A stretch of 64,000 nucleotides of DNA from Haloferax mediterranei ATCC 33500 (lineage in GTDB: Archaea > Halobacteriota > Halobacteria > Halobacteriales > Haloferacaceae). The first letter of the stretch is position 1. Every line of letters begins with the position of its first letter. Under the pieces are notes generated by a model. It searched no databases. It was not told the origin of the DNA and saw nothing but the letters and a program-made list of their open reading frames with translations. The stretch spans positions 1,860,001 through 1,924,000 of the forward strand of contig NC_017941.2 of the NCBI RefSeq assembly GCF_000306765.2, in the 5' to 3' direction. Below are positions 35,633 through 44,929 of the stretch, one piece after another. The position numbers and the translations under genes are program-made.

Positions 35633-36705
35633 GCCGACCCCTCCGGGGACTGGTCGTCGCCCACATTCGATTCTGCCGATGCTGCCGACGCTGGCGGCTC
35701 TTCGACACGAACGCCCTCAGTTGCGAGTTCGGCCCGGAACGCATCCTCACAGCCCGGCGTGAACCGAAGTGCGGTCTGCGTCTCGGGCGTGGGGTCGAGC
35801 GCGACGATACAACCGCCGCCGCCCGCACCGGTGAGTTTTGCGCCGTAGGCACCCGCCTCGCGGGCCGCCCAGACCATGGAATCGAGCGAGCGAGAGGAGA
35901 CGCCGAGGGCTTCGAGCAGGCCGTGGTTGAAGTTCATGAACCGGCCGAGTTCGGAGAGGAGCGCTTCGGAGGGTTCCTCCGGGTCGGCGTCGGCGAGGAG
36001 GTCTTCGCCCCGGCGGACGATGTCGCCGATAGTTGAGACGGTGTCGGCGGCGAAGTCGTACTCTTCGCGCAGGGCGCGGACGCCGGAGACGAGCGCGCCG
36101 GTGTCGCCTGCGCCGCCGTCGAAGCCGATGACAAACGGGAGTGGAGGCGCGTCGATGGTCCGGCAGTCGTCGCCTTCGACGCGGACGGCCCCACCCATCG
36201 CGGAGCAGAACGTATCGGCGCGCGAAGCCTGTCCGTCCTGAACCTCGTGTTCGGCGCGGTAGGCCCGGTCGGCTATCTCTCGGGGGGAGAGTTCGACGCC
36301 CAGTTCGCGCGTTGCGGCGTCGATACCGGCGACGACGACGGCCGCGGACGAGCCGAGACCAGCGCCGAGCGGGATGTCGCTTTTGACGGTGATGTCGAAT
36401 CCAGCGTCGGGCGCGTCGGCGGCGTCACGGGCCTGTGCAACAGCCGCATCGATGTAGCCCATCGCGGCCTCGACGAGCGGTGTGGGAACGTCTACGTCGG
36501 GATGGTTGCCGGTCGACCCGCTGTACTCTACCGTGAAGCCGTTGAGACTCAGGTCTTCGGCACGGACGCGGACGTGGTCGTCGTCGCGGGCAGAGACGGA
36601 GACGGTCGCTCGTCGCTCGACGGCGCATGGAACCGCCGGTTCGCCGTAGACGACTGCGTGCTCCCCGAACAGATACACCTTGCCGGGAGCGCTCGAAACG
36701 GTCAT
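35629..36705 (-). CDS. mvk: Mevalonate kinase
   Basis: A 358-residue GHMP kinase making mevalonate 5-phosphate. SAPGKVYLFGEHAVVYGEPA is the N-terminal signature, IPLGAGLGSSAAVVVAG is the GHMP phosphate-binding loop, and GAKLTGAGGGGCIVAL is motif 3. The C-terminal tail is Ala/Ser-rich. It is operonic with isopentenyl phosphate kinase, a common haloarchaeal pair. The 130-bp region upstream holds no gene. Confidence 0.94.
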   Translation of the reverse strand: MTVSSAPGKVYLFGEHAVVYGEPAVPCAVERRATVSVSARDDDHVRVRAEDLSLNGFTVEYSGSTGNHPDVDVPTPLVEAAMGYIDAAVAQARDAADAPDAGFDITVKSDIPLGAGLGSSAAVVVAGIDAATRELGVELSPREIADRAYRAEHEVQDGQASRADTFCSAMGGAVRVEGDDCRTIDAPPLPFVIGFDGGAGDTGALVSGVRALREEYDFAADTVSTIGDIVRRGEDLLADADPEEPSEALLSELGRFMNFNHGLLEALGVSSRSLDSMVWAAREAGAYGAKLTGAGGGGCIVALDPTPETQTALRFTPGCEDAFRAELATEGVRVEEPPASAASAESNVGDDQSPEGSA

Positions 36706-36852
36706 GCTCCGGGCTTTCCACGGGATTCGCTTAAGCGTATCCGACCGGCGTCGTCACTGATGATTAGCTGCTGCCGTATCTTCGGATGAAAAACAGCCGA
36801 ATCAGGACGGGGTAAGCCGTCGAGTCGTGTTGGGTCTCCGGTCGAGTCAGTG

Positions 36853-37161
36853 TTACGCGCCGACTTCGACTTCCTCACGTTCGTCGAGTTCGCCGAGTTC
36901 GGCCAGTTCGTCGCCGCCGCGGAGGAAGCGAACTGCGGCCGCAACGCCAGCGAGGAGGACGAGACCGAACAGCAGCGCCATCGCGGTGCGGCTCTTCGAC
37001 CCGCTTTCTTCGCCAGCCTCCTCGGCTTCGGTTTCGTACTCGCCTTCGAGTTCCGCTTCCGCCGCCGTCTCTCCGCCCTTGCTGACGAACGGGGCGCGGT
37101 TGGTGGGGCTGAACTCGAAGCCGTCGTGCAGGTGCACCTCGAAGAGGGTAATGTCGGCCAT
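36853..37161 (-). CDS. Small single-pass membrane protein, acidic
   Basis: A 102-residue protein: MADITLFEVHLHDGFEFSP, an acidic Glu-rich stretch (residues 33-55), one transmembrane helix TAMALLFGLVLLAGVAAAVRFL, and an acidic tail. The order suggests a C-terminal anchor with most of the protein on one side. I know no function. The ATG at 37161 is chosen because a much longer open frame on this strand is the shadow of the M42 gene. Confidence 0.65.
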   Translation of the reverse strand: MADITLFEVHLHDGFEFSPTNRAPFVSKGGETAAEAELEGEYETEAEEAGEESGSKSRTAMALLFGLVLLAGVAAAVRFLRGGDELAELGELDEREEVEVGA

Positions 37162-37305
37162 ACATTTCAATACGCTCAGAAAACGGATAGTCGTTGCGGC
37201 GACGAGTCGACCTGTCGCCAATTGTCCAGCCACCTCCGACACTGAACCACCAGACTGCGGCGAGGATTCGTTGTGTTCTTCACCGGTCCCCCATGAACGA
37301 ACAGT

Positions 37306-38370
37306 ATGGAAGACGACCGACGCGAATTTCTCGAAGACCTGCTTACCACACCAAGTCCGTCCGGCTACGAGACCGACGGACAGCGCGTGTGGATAGACTA
37401 CGTCTCCCAGTTTGCAGACGACGTAACCGTCGACGCGTACGGTAACGCTGTCGCGGTTCACGAAGGCTCCGGCGACGGCCCCGAAATCGCCTTTACCGGC
37501 CACGCCGACCAGATTGGCTACATCGTCCGCGACATCGACGATGACGGCTTCGTCCGCATCGGTCCCATCGGCGGTGCCGACCGAACCGTCTCGAAGGGCC
37601 AGCACGTGACAGTTCACGCCGACGGAGGCGATGTCCACGGCGTCATCGGCCAGACTGCCATCCACCTCCGCGACGTTGGAGAGGAAGAATACGACGACCT
37701 CGAAGAGCAGTTCGTCGATATCGGCGCGACGAGCAAGGACGAGGCGAATGACTACGTCGAAGTCGGCGACCCCGTGACGGTCGAAGCACGAGTCCGCGAC
37801 CTCGCGGGCGACCGCGTCGCAGCCAACGGGATGGACAACCGCGTCGGCACGTGGTCGGCCGCCGAAGGACTTCGCGCTGCCGTCGAGAACGACGTGGACG
37901 CGACGGTATACGCCGTCAGCACGGTACAAGAGGAAGTCGGCGTGCAAGGTGCGAAGATGGTCGGCTACGACCTCAATCCCGACGCGGTGGTCGCGGTCGA
38001 CGTAACGCACGCAACCGACAACCCGGACGTACCGGGCAAGCAGAAAGGACCGGTCGAACTCGCTGAGGGACCGGTTATCTCCCGCGGGAGCGCGAATCAC
38101 CCGAACGTCGTCGCACTCGCCCGCGACGCGGCTGACGAGGCCGACATCGACGTACAGCTACAGGCCGACGGCATCCGCACGGGTACGGACGCGGACGCTT
38201 TCTACACGAGTCGCTCCGGCATTCCCTCCCTCAACATCGGCATCCCGAACCGCTACATGCACACGCCGGTCGAAGTCATCTCGACGACCGACCTCGACGA
38301 CGTGGCCGCGCTTCTCGGGTCGATAGCGGCGCTCGCTGGCGACGTTGAGTCGTTCGGCGTCGAACTGTAA
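37306..38370 (+). CDS. M42-family metallopeptidase (aminopeptidase/endoglucanase type)
   Basis: A 354-residue cytosolic dinuclear-metal aminopeptidase of the tetrahedral (TET) type. Ligands and catalytic residues are visible: FTGHADQIGY (His and Asp), NGMDNRVG (bridging Asp), VQEEVGVQGAK (catalytic Glu pair), AVDVTHATD (Asp) and NRYMHTPVE (His). The protein degrades peptides from proteasome products. Automatic labels often call this family endoglucanase, but the metal motif indicates a peptidase. Confidence 0.92.
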   Translation: MEDDRREFLEDLLTTPSPSGYETDGQRVWIDYVSQFADDVTVDAYGNAVAVHEGSGDGPEIAFTGHADQIGYIVRDIDDDGFVRIGPIGGADRTVSKGQHVTVHADGGDVHGVIGQTAIHLRDVGEEEYDDLEEQFVDIGATSKDEANDYVEVGDPVTVEARVRDLAGDRVAANGMDNRVGTWSAAEGLRAAVENDVDATVYAVSTVQEEVGVQGAKMVGYDLNPDAVVAVDVTHATDNPDVPGKQKGPVELAEGPVISRGSANHPNVVALARDAADEADIDVQLQADGIRTGTDADAFYTSRSGIPSLNIGIPNRYMHTPVEVISTTDLDDVAALLGSIAALAGDVESFGVEL

Positions 38371-38440
38371 GCGACCGGCATACGAGCGCGCCCTTCACTG
38401 TGCGTAGTTGTCGCATACGGCTCCGGGCGAAAGAAAACCG

Positions 38441-38446
38441 TTAAAA
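38441..38446 (+). promoter_or_regulatory. TATA box of rpl11 (leaderless)
   Basis: TTAAAA in the context accgttaaaagtcg starts 29 nt before the rpl11 ATG, so the mRNA should be leaderless. Nearly the same 14 bp, at the same distance, precedes the zinc-protein gene at 42747. Confidence 0.6.
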
Positions 38447-38469
38447 GTCGCCACACGGTGTTTCCACGT

Positions 38470-38949
38470 ATGGCTGGAACTATCGAAGTACTCGTTCCCG
38501 GCGGGAAGGCGAACCCCGGTCCGCCGCTCGGCCCGGAACTCGGCCCGACCCCTGTCGACGTGCAGGCTGTCGTTGGCGAAATCAACGACCAGACCGACGC
38601 ATTCGACGGCATGGAAGTGCCGGTCACCGTCGAGTACGATGACGACGGCTCGTTCAGCATCGAGGTCGGTGTCCCTCCGACGGCCGCCCTCATCAAGGAC
38701 GAAGTCGGATTCGAGACTGGCAGCGGCGAACCCCAGAAGAACTTCGTCGCCGACATGTCCGTCGAACAGCTAAAGAAGGTCGCAGAGCAGAAGTCTTCTG
38801 ACCTGCTCGCGTACGACCTCAAGAACGCCTCGAAGGAAGTCGCAGGGACGTGCGCGTCGCTCGGTGTCACCATCGAGGGCGAGGACGCCCGTACGTTCAA
38901 GGAGCGTATCGACGGCGGCGACTTCGACGACCAGTTCGACGACGAGTAA
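38470..38949 (+). CDS. rpl11: 50S ribosomal protein L11
   Basis: A 159-residue uL11 of the GTPase-associated region. The N-terminal EVLVPGGKANPGPPLGPELGPT is the Pro-rich flexible segment that contacts elongation factors. The C-terminal RNA-binding domain with LKNASKEVAGTCASLGVTIEGEDA follows. The ATG at 38470 fits both the conserved MAGTIEV start and leaderless spacing from the TATA box at 38441. It is transcribed apart from L1-L10-L12, as described in Halobacterium. Confidence 0.97.
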   Translation: MAGTIEVLVPGGKANPGPPLGPELGPTPVDVQAVVGEINDQTDAFDGMEVPVTVEYDDDGSFSIEVGVPPTAALIKDEVGFETGSGEPQKNFVADMSVEQLKKVAEQKSSDLLAYDLKNASKEVAGTCASLGVTIEGEDARTFKERIDGGDFDDQFDDE

Positions 38950-39078
38950 TCGTTCCGTCGGGTCGAACCGCCCTTTCCGTCGGGCCGAGTCGACTCGGCC
39001 CGCTTTCTTCTCTCCATAAAACCGGACAGTCGAATAGACGTCGCGTTCTCGTCTGGTTGCGTGTGTGGAGGTGGCACG

Positions 39079-39104
39079 CGAAACACCCGAATTCGGGTGT
39101 TTCG
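39079..39104. repeat. 26-bp perfect palindrome upstream of the L1 operon
   Basis: The arm CGAAACACCCGAA is followed directly by its exact reverse complement. The palindrome ends 20 bp before the CTTAAG TATA box of the L1-L10-L12 operon and starts about 130 bp after rpl11. It could be a regulator site or a transcript-end signal. Confidence 0.85.
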
Positions 39105-39123
39105 GCTCCCGTTCTTCGACGGA

Positions 39124-39129
39124 CTTAAG
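39124..39129 (+). promoter_or_regulatory. TATA box of the L1-L10-L12 operon
   Basis: CTTAAG after the upstream sequence cgacgga predicts transcription start at about 39150. The leader would be about 70 nt, similar in length to the one described for the Halobacterium L1 operon. Confidence 0.5.
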
Positions 39130-39133
39130 TTGA

Positions 39134-39217
39134 GCCTGCTCGTCCTGCCGGACGAGGCAGGCAGTAGCCTGTTTCACTGACCCGTAGGAGCAATCCTGCG
39201 TACTACGGAGGTGAATA
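39134..39217 (+). promoter_or_regulatory. Structured leader of the L1-L10-L12 mRNA, possible L1 autoregulation site
   Basis: A long hairpin pairs GCCTGCTCGTCC with GGACGAGGCAGGC (one bulged G). A second pairs CGTAGGA with TCCTGCG around a GCAA tetraloop. A ggaggtga ribosome-binding sequence lies just before the L1 ATG. Known halobacterial L1 operons have a leader resembling the L1 site on 23S rRNA; this one fits by position. I have not aligned it to 23S. The first hairpin may begin upstream of the actual transcript start. Confidence 0.5.
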
Positions 39218-39856
39218 ATGGCAGACACAATAGTTGACGCAGTATCTCGCGCACTCGACGAGGCGCCCGGGCGGAACTTCCGCGAAACGGTCGACCTCGC
39301 CGTCAACCTGCGCGATTTAGATCTTAACGACCCGTCGAAGCGTGTTGACGAGAGCATCGTGCTCCCGTCTGGCACCGGCCAGGACACCCAGATTGTGGTG
39401 TTCGCGACCGGTGAGACCGCGCTCCGCGCAGAGGATGTCGCCGACGAAGTTCTCGGGCCCGATGAGCTCGAAGACTTCGGCGACGACACCGATGCGGCGA
39501 AAGACCTTGCCGACGAGACCGACTTCTTCGTTGCCGAGGCAGCACTGATGCAGGACATCGGTCGCTACCTTGGTACCGTTCTCGGTCCCCGCGGTAAGAT
39601 GCCGACCCCACTTCAGCCCGACGACGACGTCGTCGAGACAGTGGACCGGATGAAAAACACGGTGCAGCTCCGCTCCCGTGACCGACGCACGTTCCACACG
39701 CGCGTTGGTGCGGACGACATGTCTTCTGACGAGATCGCGGAGAACATCGACGTTATCGTCCGTCGTCTCGAAGCGACGCTCGAAAAGGGCCCCCTCAACA
39801 TTGACTCTATCTTCGTGAAGACGACGATGGGTCCGTCCGTGGAGGTGCCCGCATGA
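39218..39856 (+). CDS. rpl1: 50S ribosomal protein L1
   Basis: A 212-residue uL1 that forms the mobile L1 stalk at the E site. It has [35 protein letters not shown] and the signature [19 protein letters not shown]1 is the classical autoregulator of its own operon in bacteria and archaea. A strong ggaggtga sequence precedes it, and it overlaps rpl10 by 4 bp. Confidence 0.97.
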   Translation: MADTIVDAVSRALDEAPGRNFRETVDLAVNLRDLDLNDPSKRVDESIVLPSGTGQDTQIVVFATGETALRAEDVADEVLGPDELEDFGDDTDAAKDLADETDFFVAEAALMQDIGRYLGTVLGPRGKMPTPLQPDDDVVETVDRMKNTVQLRSRDRRTFHTRVGADDMSSDEIAENIDVIVRRLEATLEKGPLNIDSIFVKTTMGPSVEVPA

Positions 39857-40887
39857 GCGAATCCGGGACTCGACAGACCGAGGTTATTCCGCAGTGGAAG
39901 CGTGACGAAGTCGAGGAACTCGTCGACTTCATCGACAGCTACGAATCCGTTGGCGTCGTCGGTGTCGCGGGCATTCCGAGCAAGCAGCTCCAGGCCATGC
40001 GCCGCGAGCTGCACGGTTCGGCTGCAGTGCGCATGAGCCGTAACACGCTCGTGAACCGCGCACTCGACGAAGTCAACGATGGCTTCGAGGAACTCAAGGA
40101 GTACATCGCCGGACAGGTCGCCCTCATCGGCACGAACGACAACCCGTTCGCCCTGTACAAGGAGCTCGAAGCGTCGAAGACACCCGCTCCCATCAACGCT
40201 GGCGAAGTTGCCCCGAACGACATCGTCATCCCCGAGGGTGACACGGGCGTAGACCCGGGTCCGTTCGTCGGCGAACTCCAGCAGGTCGGTGCCTCCGCCC
40301 GCATTATGGAAGGCTCGATCAAGGTGACCGAAGACTCCCACGTCCTCGACGAGGGCGAGGAAGTCTCTGAGGAACTCGCCAACGTGCTGGTAGAACTCGG
40401 TATCGAACCCAAGGAGGTCGGTCTCGACCTTCGTGGCGTCTTCTCCGAAGGCGTCCTGTTCGAACCCGACGAACTCGCCATCGACGTGGACGAGTACCGT
40501 GCCGACATCCAGTCGGCCGTTTCCGCCGCAACGAACCTCTCGGTCAACGCGGTCTACCCGACCGCCCAGACCGCGCCGTCGCTCATCGCGAAGGCGACCA
40601 GCGAGGCCAAATCCGTCGGTCTCTTCGCCAACATCGAAAGCCCGGACTTCATGCCGGAGCTTATCACGAAGGCAGACGCCCAGCTTCGGGCGCTCGCCAC
40701 GAAGATCGACGACGAGGAGGCGCTCCCCGAGGAACTCCGCGGTGTCTCCGCGCCTAGCGCGCCCGCCGCGGACGAAGACGAATCGACTGACGAAGAAGCA
40801 GAGGAAGCCGACGAGGCTGAAGCCGACGACACCGACGACGAAGGTGACGACGAAGACGCCGGCGACGCCCTTGGCTCCCTGTTCTAA
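39853..40887 (+). CDS. rpl10: 50S ribosomal protein L10 (P0)
   Basis: A 344-residue archaeal uL10/P0. It holds the rRNA-binding N-terminus ([41 protein letters not shown]), the archaeal insertion domain, and a C-terminal helical spine on which L12 dimers bind. The last 45 residues are very acidic and end with the P-protein-like DALGSLF. It is the stalk base and is coupled to rpl1. Confidence 0.97.
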
Positions 40888-40910
40888 AACACACAACGAG
40901 GAATACAACA

Positions 40911-41246
40911 ATGGAATACGTCTACGCTGCTCTCATCCTGAACGAGACGGACGAAGAGGTCAACGAAGAGAACATCACCGCAGTCCTCGAGGCTGCCGGT
41001 GTCGATGTCGAAGAGTCCCGCGCCAAGGCGCTCGTCGCCGCGCTCGAGGACGTTGACATCGAAGAGGCCATCGAGACGGCCGCCGCTGCCCCCGCACCCG
41101 CTGCGGGCGGCGCTGCTGGTGGCGAGGTCGAGGCTGCTGAGGCTGACGAAGCCGAAGAAGCCGAAGAAGCCGAAGAAGAGGCCGCTGAAGAAGAAGACGA
41201 GGACGAGGAGGCCGACGGTGAAGGTCTCGGCGCCCTCTTCGGCTAA
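40911..41246 (+). CDS. rpl12: 50S ribosomal protein L12 (P1)
   Basis: A 111-residue archaeal P1-type stalk protein. The N-terminal dimerisation domain is [54 protein letters not shown]. An Ala-rich then acidic hinge follows, and the conserved C-terminal tip is GLGALFG, which recruits elongation factors. It is 23 bp after rpl10 and ends this operon. Confidence 0.97.
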   Translation: MEYVYAALILNETDEEVNEENITAVLEAAGVDVEESRAKALVAALEDVDIEEAIETAAAAPAPAAGGAAGGEVEAAEADEAEEAEEAEEEAAEEEDEDEEADGEGLGALFG

Positions 41247-41406
41247 CTCTCGCGAGACACACGCCGCACACGCGGCAACGCTCGCTCGATAACTCTGATT
41301 TCTTTTGACACCACTCCCCAAGCGACAGCGCTCGCAACGGTTGTAACCGTAGTGTGCACCCTCGCGTCCGTAGCTTCATATCCCAACCCGCGGCTATCTC
41401 GGAGCG

Positions 41407-42663
41407 ATGTCGCCCACCGGAACGGTTGGATTCGTCGCGCTGCGCGCCCTCGACCCGACGACCGCCGTCTTCGTCGGCGTCGGTGTTGGCATCCTTCTCG
41501 GGACGTGTTCGGGTCTCGTCCCGGGGCTTCACGCGAATGCTTTTGCGCTCGTGCTCGCCAGCGTCGCGGCTGACATACCCGCTCCGCCAGTCGCCGTCGC
41601 CGCCGCCGTCCTCGCGGCCTCGACGGTTCACACGTTTCTCGACGTGGTTCCGGCGCTGACGCTCGGCGTCCCTGATGCGGCGCTCGCACCCGGTGCGCTC
41701 CCGGCTCACAAACTCGTCCTCGGCGGGCGGGGACGCGAGGCACTCCGTCTCTCAGCGCTTGGAAGCGGTGTCGCGCTCTGTCTCGCCGTCCCTGTGGCAG
41801 TTCCCGTCACCGAGGTGCTGGTTCACGGCTATCCGATTATCCGTGACTACCTGTGGGTCGTTCTCGTCGGTGTCGCGGTCGCTCTCATCTGGACCGAACC
41901 GACCATCCGGGCGAAACTCACCGCCGGAGTGACTGTTGCCGCCGCGACGGGTCTCGGACTCGCCGTTCTCGACCGCTCTTTCGTCGGACCGCTTCCCGTC
42001 GGCGGGGTTTTAGCGCCGTTGTTAGCTGGCCTGTTCGGTGTGCCGGTGCTTCTGGAGGCGCGCCACGGTACCGGAGTCCCTCCACAGGGCGATACGACAC
42101 TCGCCACGTCTCCGTGGGCCGTTGCGCGGAGTGTTCTCGCGGGCACGGGCGGTGGCGCGTTCGTGGGCTACCTTCCGGGCGTTTCGGCCGGTGTCGCGGG
42201 AACACTCGCGCTCGCGGTTCTTCCCGGAAGCGACCCCGACGAATCGGCACGTGCCTACGTTACGGCGACGAGTGCCGCGACAACTGCAACGACCGTCTTC
42301 GCACTTTTCGCGCTGGCTGGACTGGGGACGCCGCGAACGGGCGCACTCGTTGCTCTCTCGGCGGCCGACCTGCCGACCGGACTCGGTATCGCGGTCCCAA
42401 CGACGATTTTCGCGGGCGTCTGCGGTTCGATGTTAGTGCCGATTCTCGGTGACCGCGCGTTGGTGTTCGTCGGTCGACTCGACCAGCGCCGACTCGTCGC
42501 CGGAGTCTGTCTCTTTCTCGTCGTTCTCTCGTGGGCGTTTGCGGGCGTGGGTGGTATAGTCGTACTCGGCGTCGCCGCGGGGGTTGGGCACCTCCCGGTA
42601 AAATTCGGTTGTCGACGCATCCATCTAATGAGTGTGCTCATGGGGCCGCTTGCACTCGGGTGA
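41407..42663 (+). CDS. TctA/DUF112-like integral membrane protein
   Basis: A 418-residue polytopic protein with about 9-11 hydrophobic segments. It has a TctA-like glycine-rich start ([29 protein letters not shown]) and a second similar segment ([15 protein letters not shown]), the pattern of tripartite tricarboxylate transporter permeases. No TctB or TctC partner is in the window, so the substrate and mechanism are open. Haloarchaea commonly carry such stand-alone proteins. Confidence 0.78.
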   Translation: MSPTGTVGFVALRALDPTTAVFVGVGVGILLGTCSGLVPGLHANAFALVLASVAADIPAPPVAVAAAVLAASTVHTFLDVVPALTLGVPDAALAPGALPAHKLVLGGRGREALRLSALGSGVALCLAVPVAVPVTEVLVHGYPIIRDYLWVVLVGVAVALIWTEPTIRAKLTAGVTVAAATGLGLAVLDRSFVGPLPVGGVLAPLLAGLFGVPVLLEARHGTGVPPQGDTTLATSPWAVARSVLAGTGGGAFVGYLPGVSAGVAGTLALAVLPGSDPDESARAYVTATSAATTATTVFALFALAGLGTPRTGALVALSAADLPTGLGIAVPTTIFAGVCGSMLVPILGDRALVFVGRLDQRRLVAGVCLFLVVLSWAFAGVGGIVVLGVAAGVGHLPVKFGCRRIHLMSVLMGPLALG

Positions 42664-42717
42664 GCCATGTCGACTCGGCACACGGTTTTCCCCCGGAAGA
42701 ACCCGGAAAGACAACGG

Positions 42718-42723
42718 TTAAAA
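42718..42723 (+). promoter_or_regulatory. TATA box of the zinc protein-aEF-1beta operon (leaderless)
   Basis: TTAAAA in acggttaaaagtcg begins 29 nt before the ATG at 42747. The sequence and spacing are those of the rpl11 promoter, which suggests common control of two translation operons. Confidence 0.6.
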
Positions 42724-42746
42724 GTCGTGCGCCGGTTTGTGAGCGT

Positions 42747-42926
42747 ATGAGCGAGTCCGAACAGCGACACGCGCACCAGTGTGTGTCCTGCGGCATCAAC
42801 ATCGCTGGCATGAGCGCCGCGACGTTCAAGTGCCCAGACTGTGGCCAAGAGATTTCGCGTTGTTCCAAGTGCCGTAAGCAGAGCAACCTCTACGAGTGCC
42901 CCGACTGCGGGTTCATGGGTCCATAA
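42747..42926 (+). CDS. Four-CxxC small zinc finger protein (HVO_2753 type)
   Basis: A 59-residue protein beginning [15 protein letters not shown]. It has four CxxC pairs (CVSC, CPDC, CSKC, CPDC), enough for two zinc sites, and ends CGFMGP. It strongly resembles Haloferax volcanii HVO_2753, which binds zinc and affects swarming and biofilm formation. It lies 2 bp before aEF-1beta, so the two are expressed together and a link to translation is plausible. Its mRNA is probably leaderless. Confidence 0.92.
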   Translation: MSESEQRHAHQCVSCGINIAGMSAATFKCPDCGQEISRCSKCRKQSNLYECPDCGFMGP

Positions 42927-42928
42927 TC

Positions 42929-43195
42929 ATGGGAAAAGTAGCCGCCAAAATCAAGGTCATGCCGAACAGCCCCGAGCTCGACCTCGACGACCTCGAGGAC
43001 CTGCTCGAAGACTCCCTCCCTGAGGGTGCAAAGATCAAGGGCTTCGAGCGCGACGACGTCGCGTTCGGTCTCGTCGCCCTCCTGCCGACGGTCATCGTCC
43101 CCGACGATGCTGGTGGCACTGAAGCTGTCGAGGAAGCATTCATCGAAGTCGACGGCGTCGAAAGCGTCTCCGTCGAGAACGTCGGCCGTATCTGA
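42929..43195 (+). CDS. ef1b: Translation elongation factor aEF-1 beta
   Basis: An 88-residue guanine-nucleotide exchange factor for aEF-1 alpha. [71 protein letters not shown] matches the archaeal family over its whole length. It contains only the exchange domain found at the C-terminus of eukaryotic EF-1B. It is 2 bp after the zinc protein gene. Confidence 0.95.
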   Translation: MGKVAAKIKVMPNSPELDLDDLEDLLEDSLPEGAKIKGFERDDVAFGLVALLPTVIVPDDAGGTEAVEEAFIEVDGVESVSVENVGRI

Positions 43196-43258
43196 ACTGA
43201 CGACCGACCCTTTCTCTCACACTCGCCTGCCGAGCAACAGCGTTTTTCTGACCGAGCG

Positions 43259-43516
43259 TCAGCGATATTCCATCAGTACGACCCCGAAGACGACGCCGAC
43301 TGTCAAGCCGAGCATCACGCCGAGCGAGAGCGAGTTCGTGAGCACACCGAGAATACCTCCGAGGAGGAATCCGGCGGTGAGCCCGATACCGAACTGCTCT
43401 GCGCTGTGACTCGACCCTTCGTGGTCGTCAGAATCGACCATCTTGTGGTCTGTCGACTCGGTCTGCGCCTGCTGCTGTATAGACTCTGCGCTCAACGAGA
43501 CCGATTCTTGGGACAT
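43259..43516 (-). CDS. Small two-helix membrane protein
   Basis: An 85-residue protein. A polar Ser/Gln/Asp-rich N-terminus of about 42 residues is followed by two adjacent hydrophobic segments, GIGLTAGFLLGGILGVL and LGVMLGLTVGVVFGVVLM, and the end MEYR. I recognise no family. The ATG at 43516 is preferred over upstream in-frame codons, which lack coding character. It converges with aEF-1beta. Confidence 0.65.
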   Translation of the reverse strand: MSQESVSLSAESIQQQAQTESTDHKMVDSDDHEGSSHSAEQFGIGLTAGFLLGGILGVLTNSLSLGVMLGLTVGVVFGVVLMEYR

Positions 43517-43645
43517 ATGTAATGATTCTTCCCCACACTCAATAACCCTTACTCGCGTTCCCAACTGGCGGCAACAACCGTTAGTGCATGCGAGAGTGCC
43601 TGCTGTGGGTGGCACCCACTGAAACGGAAAATCGAGTGTAGAGTG

Positions 43646-44806
43646 TTAGAACGCCGCGTCGAACGCCTGTTCGAGGTCCGCCTTCATGTCGTCAATGTGC
43701 TCGATGCCGACGGAGACGCGGATGAGACCGTCGGTGAGACCGGCTTCGAGGCGTTCTTCGCGGGGGATGGCCGCGTGGGTCATCGCCGCCGGCTGTTCGA
43801 TGAGGCTCTCGACGCCGCCAAGACTTTCGGCGAGGGTGAACACCTCGGTCTCCTCGACGACGGTCGACGCCTGTTCGAGCGTCCCGTCGAGTTCGAACGA
43901 GAGCATACCGCCGAAATCGTCCATCTGTTCGGCCGCGAGTTCGTGTTGCGGGTGGGAGTCGAGTCCGGGATAGTGAACGGTTTCGACCGCGTCGTGGTTG
44001 TCGAGCCACGTGGCGAGGTCGCGGGCGTTGTCGCAGTGGCGGTCCATCCGAACCGGGAGCGTCTTCGCCCCGCGGAGGACGAGGAAGCAGTCGAACGGCG
44101 ACGGCGTCGCACCGACGGAGTTTTGGTAGAAGGCGATTTCCTCGTCGAGTTCTTCGTCGTCGGTGATGAGCGCGCCGCCGACGATGTCGGAGTGGCCGCC
44201 GAGATACTTCGTCAAGGAGTGCGAGACGATGTCCGCGCCGAGGTCGAGCGGGCGCTGGAGATACGGCGTCGCGAAGGTGTTGTCGACGGCACAGAGTGCG
44301 TCGACCTCGTGTGCGATGTCCGCCAGCGCTTCGATGTCGTTGACGCGCATGAGCGGGTTCGTCGGTGTTTCGACCCACACGAGCGCCGTCTCGTCGCGGA
44401 CCGCGTCGCGGACCGCGTCGTGGTCGGTCGTCTCGACGAAGTCGAATTCGAGGTCGTACTTCTCGTAGACCTGCGTGAAGATGCGGTGGGTTCCGCCGTA
44501 CACGTCGTTGCCGGCGACGACGTGGTCGCCCGCTTCGAGCAGGTTGAGCACGGTGTTTATCGCACCCATCCCCGAGGAGAACGCGCGACCGTACGACCCG
44601 TTTTCGAGCGCTGCGAGGTTCGATTCGAGGTCAGTTCGCGTCGGGTTCCCCGTTCGGGAGTACTCGTATCCGCGGTGGTCGCCGGGACCGTCCTGTGCGT
44701 ACGTGGAGTTCGCGTAGATGGGCGTCATGAGCGCCCCGGTCTCTTCGTCGGGTTCCTGACCCGCGTGGATGGCGCGCGTCTCGATGCGTCGCTCGTCTTC
44801 AGACAT
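43646..44806 (-). CDS. metB: Cystathionine gamma-synthase/lyase family PLP enzyme
   Basis: A 386-residue trans-sulfuration enzyme. [30 protein letters not shown] is the family start, [10 protein letters not shown] the cofactor-phosphate site, and the PLP lysine is in [13 protein letters not shown]. The length is typical. Sequence alone cannot separate synthase, lyase or O-acetylhomoserine sulfhydrylase activity. Methionine synthase genes lie about 5 kb away, which favours a methionine or homocysteine role. A larger open frame upstream is the L21e shadow; the start is at 44806. Confidence 0.88.
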   Translation of the reverse strand: MSEDERRIETRAIHAGQEPDEETGALMTPIYANSTYAQDGPGDHRGYEYSRTGNPTRTDLESNLAALENGSYGRAFSSGMGAINTVLNLLEAGDHVVAGNDVYGGTHRIFTQVYEKYDLEFDFVETTDHDAVRDAVRDETALVWVETPTNPLMRVNDIEALADIAHEVDALCAVDNTFATPYLQRPLDLGADIVSHSLTKYLGGHSDIVGGALITDDEELDEEIAFYQNSVGATPSPFDCFLVLRGAKTLPVRMDRHCDNARDLATWLDNHDAVETVHYPGLDSHPQHELAAEQMDDFGGMLSFELDGTLEQASTVVEETEVFTLAESLGGVESLIEQPAAMTHAAIPREERLEAGLTDGLIRVSVGIEHIDDMKADLEQAFDAAF

Positions 44807-44893
44807 ACGAAAACCCCCGTACCCACTCGGGTTAAGTCCGTCCCTCCCGCGCGACCACGCGGGGGCAACACACGCGCGTTCCGTAACGTGCAA

Positions 44894-44900
44894 TTTATAA
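44894..44900 (+). promoter_or_regulatory. TATA box of the L21e operon
   Basis: TTTATAA in gtgcaatttataatg predicts a start near 44924, giving a very short leader before the L21e ATG at 44930. Confidence 0.55.
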
Positions 44901-44929
44901 TGACGACGCAAGTATTCGTTCTCACGACT

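Noticed and set aside
37162..38100. Upstream extension of the small membrane protein frame on the minus strand
   Set aside because: This part is antisense to the M42 peptidase. Only the last 102 codons, from ATG 37161, look like a real gene.
43643..44929. Long plus-strand frame running into rpl21e
   Set aside because: It is antisense to cystathionine gamma-synthase; L21e starts at 44930 after its own TATA box.
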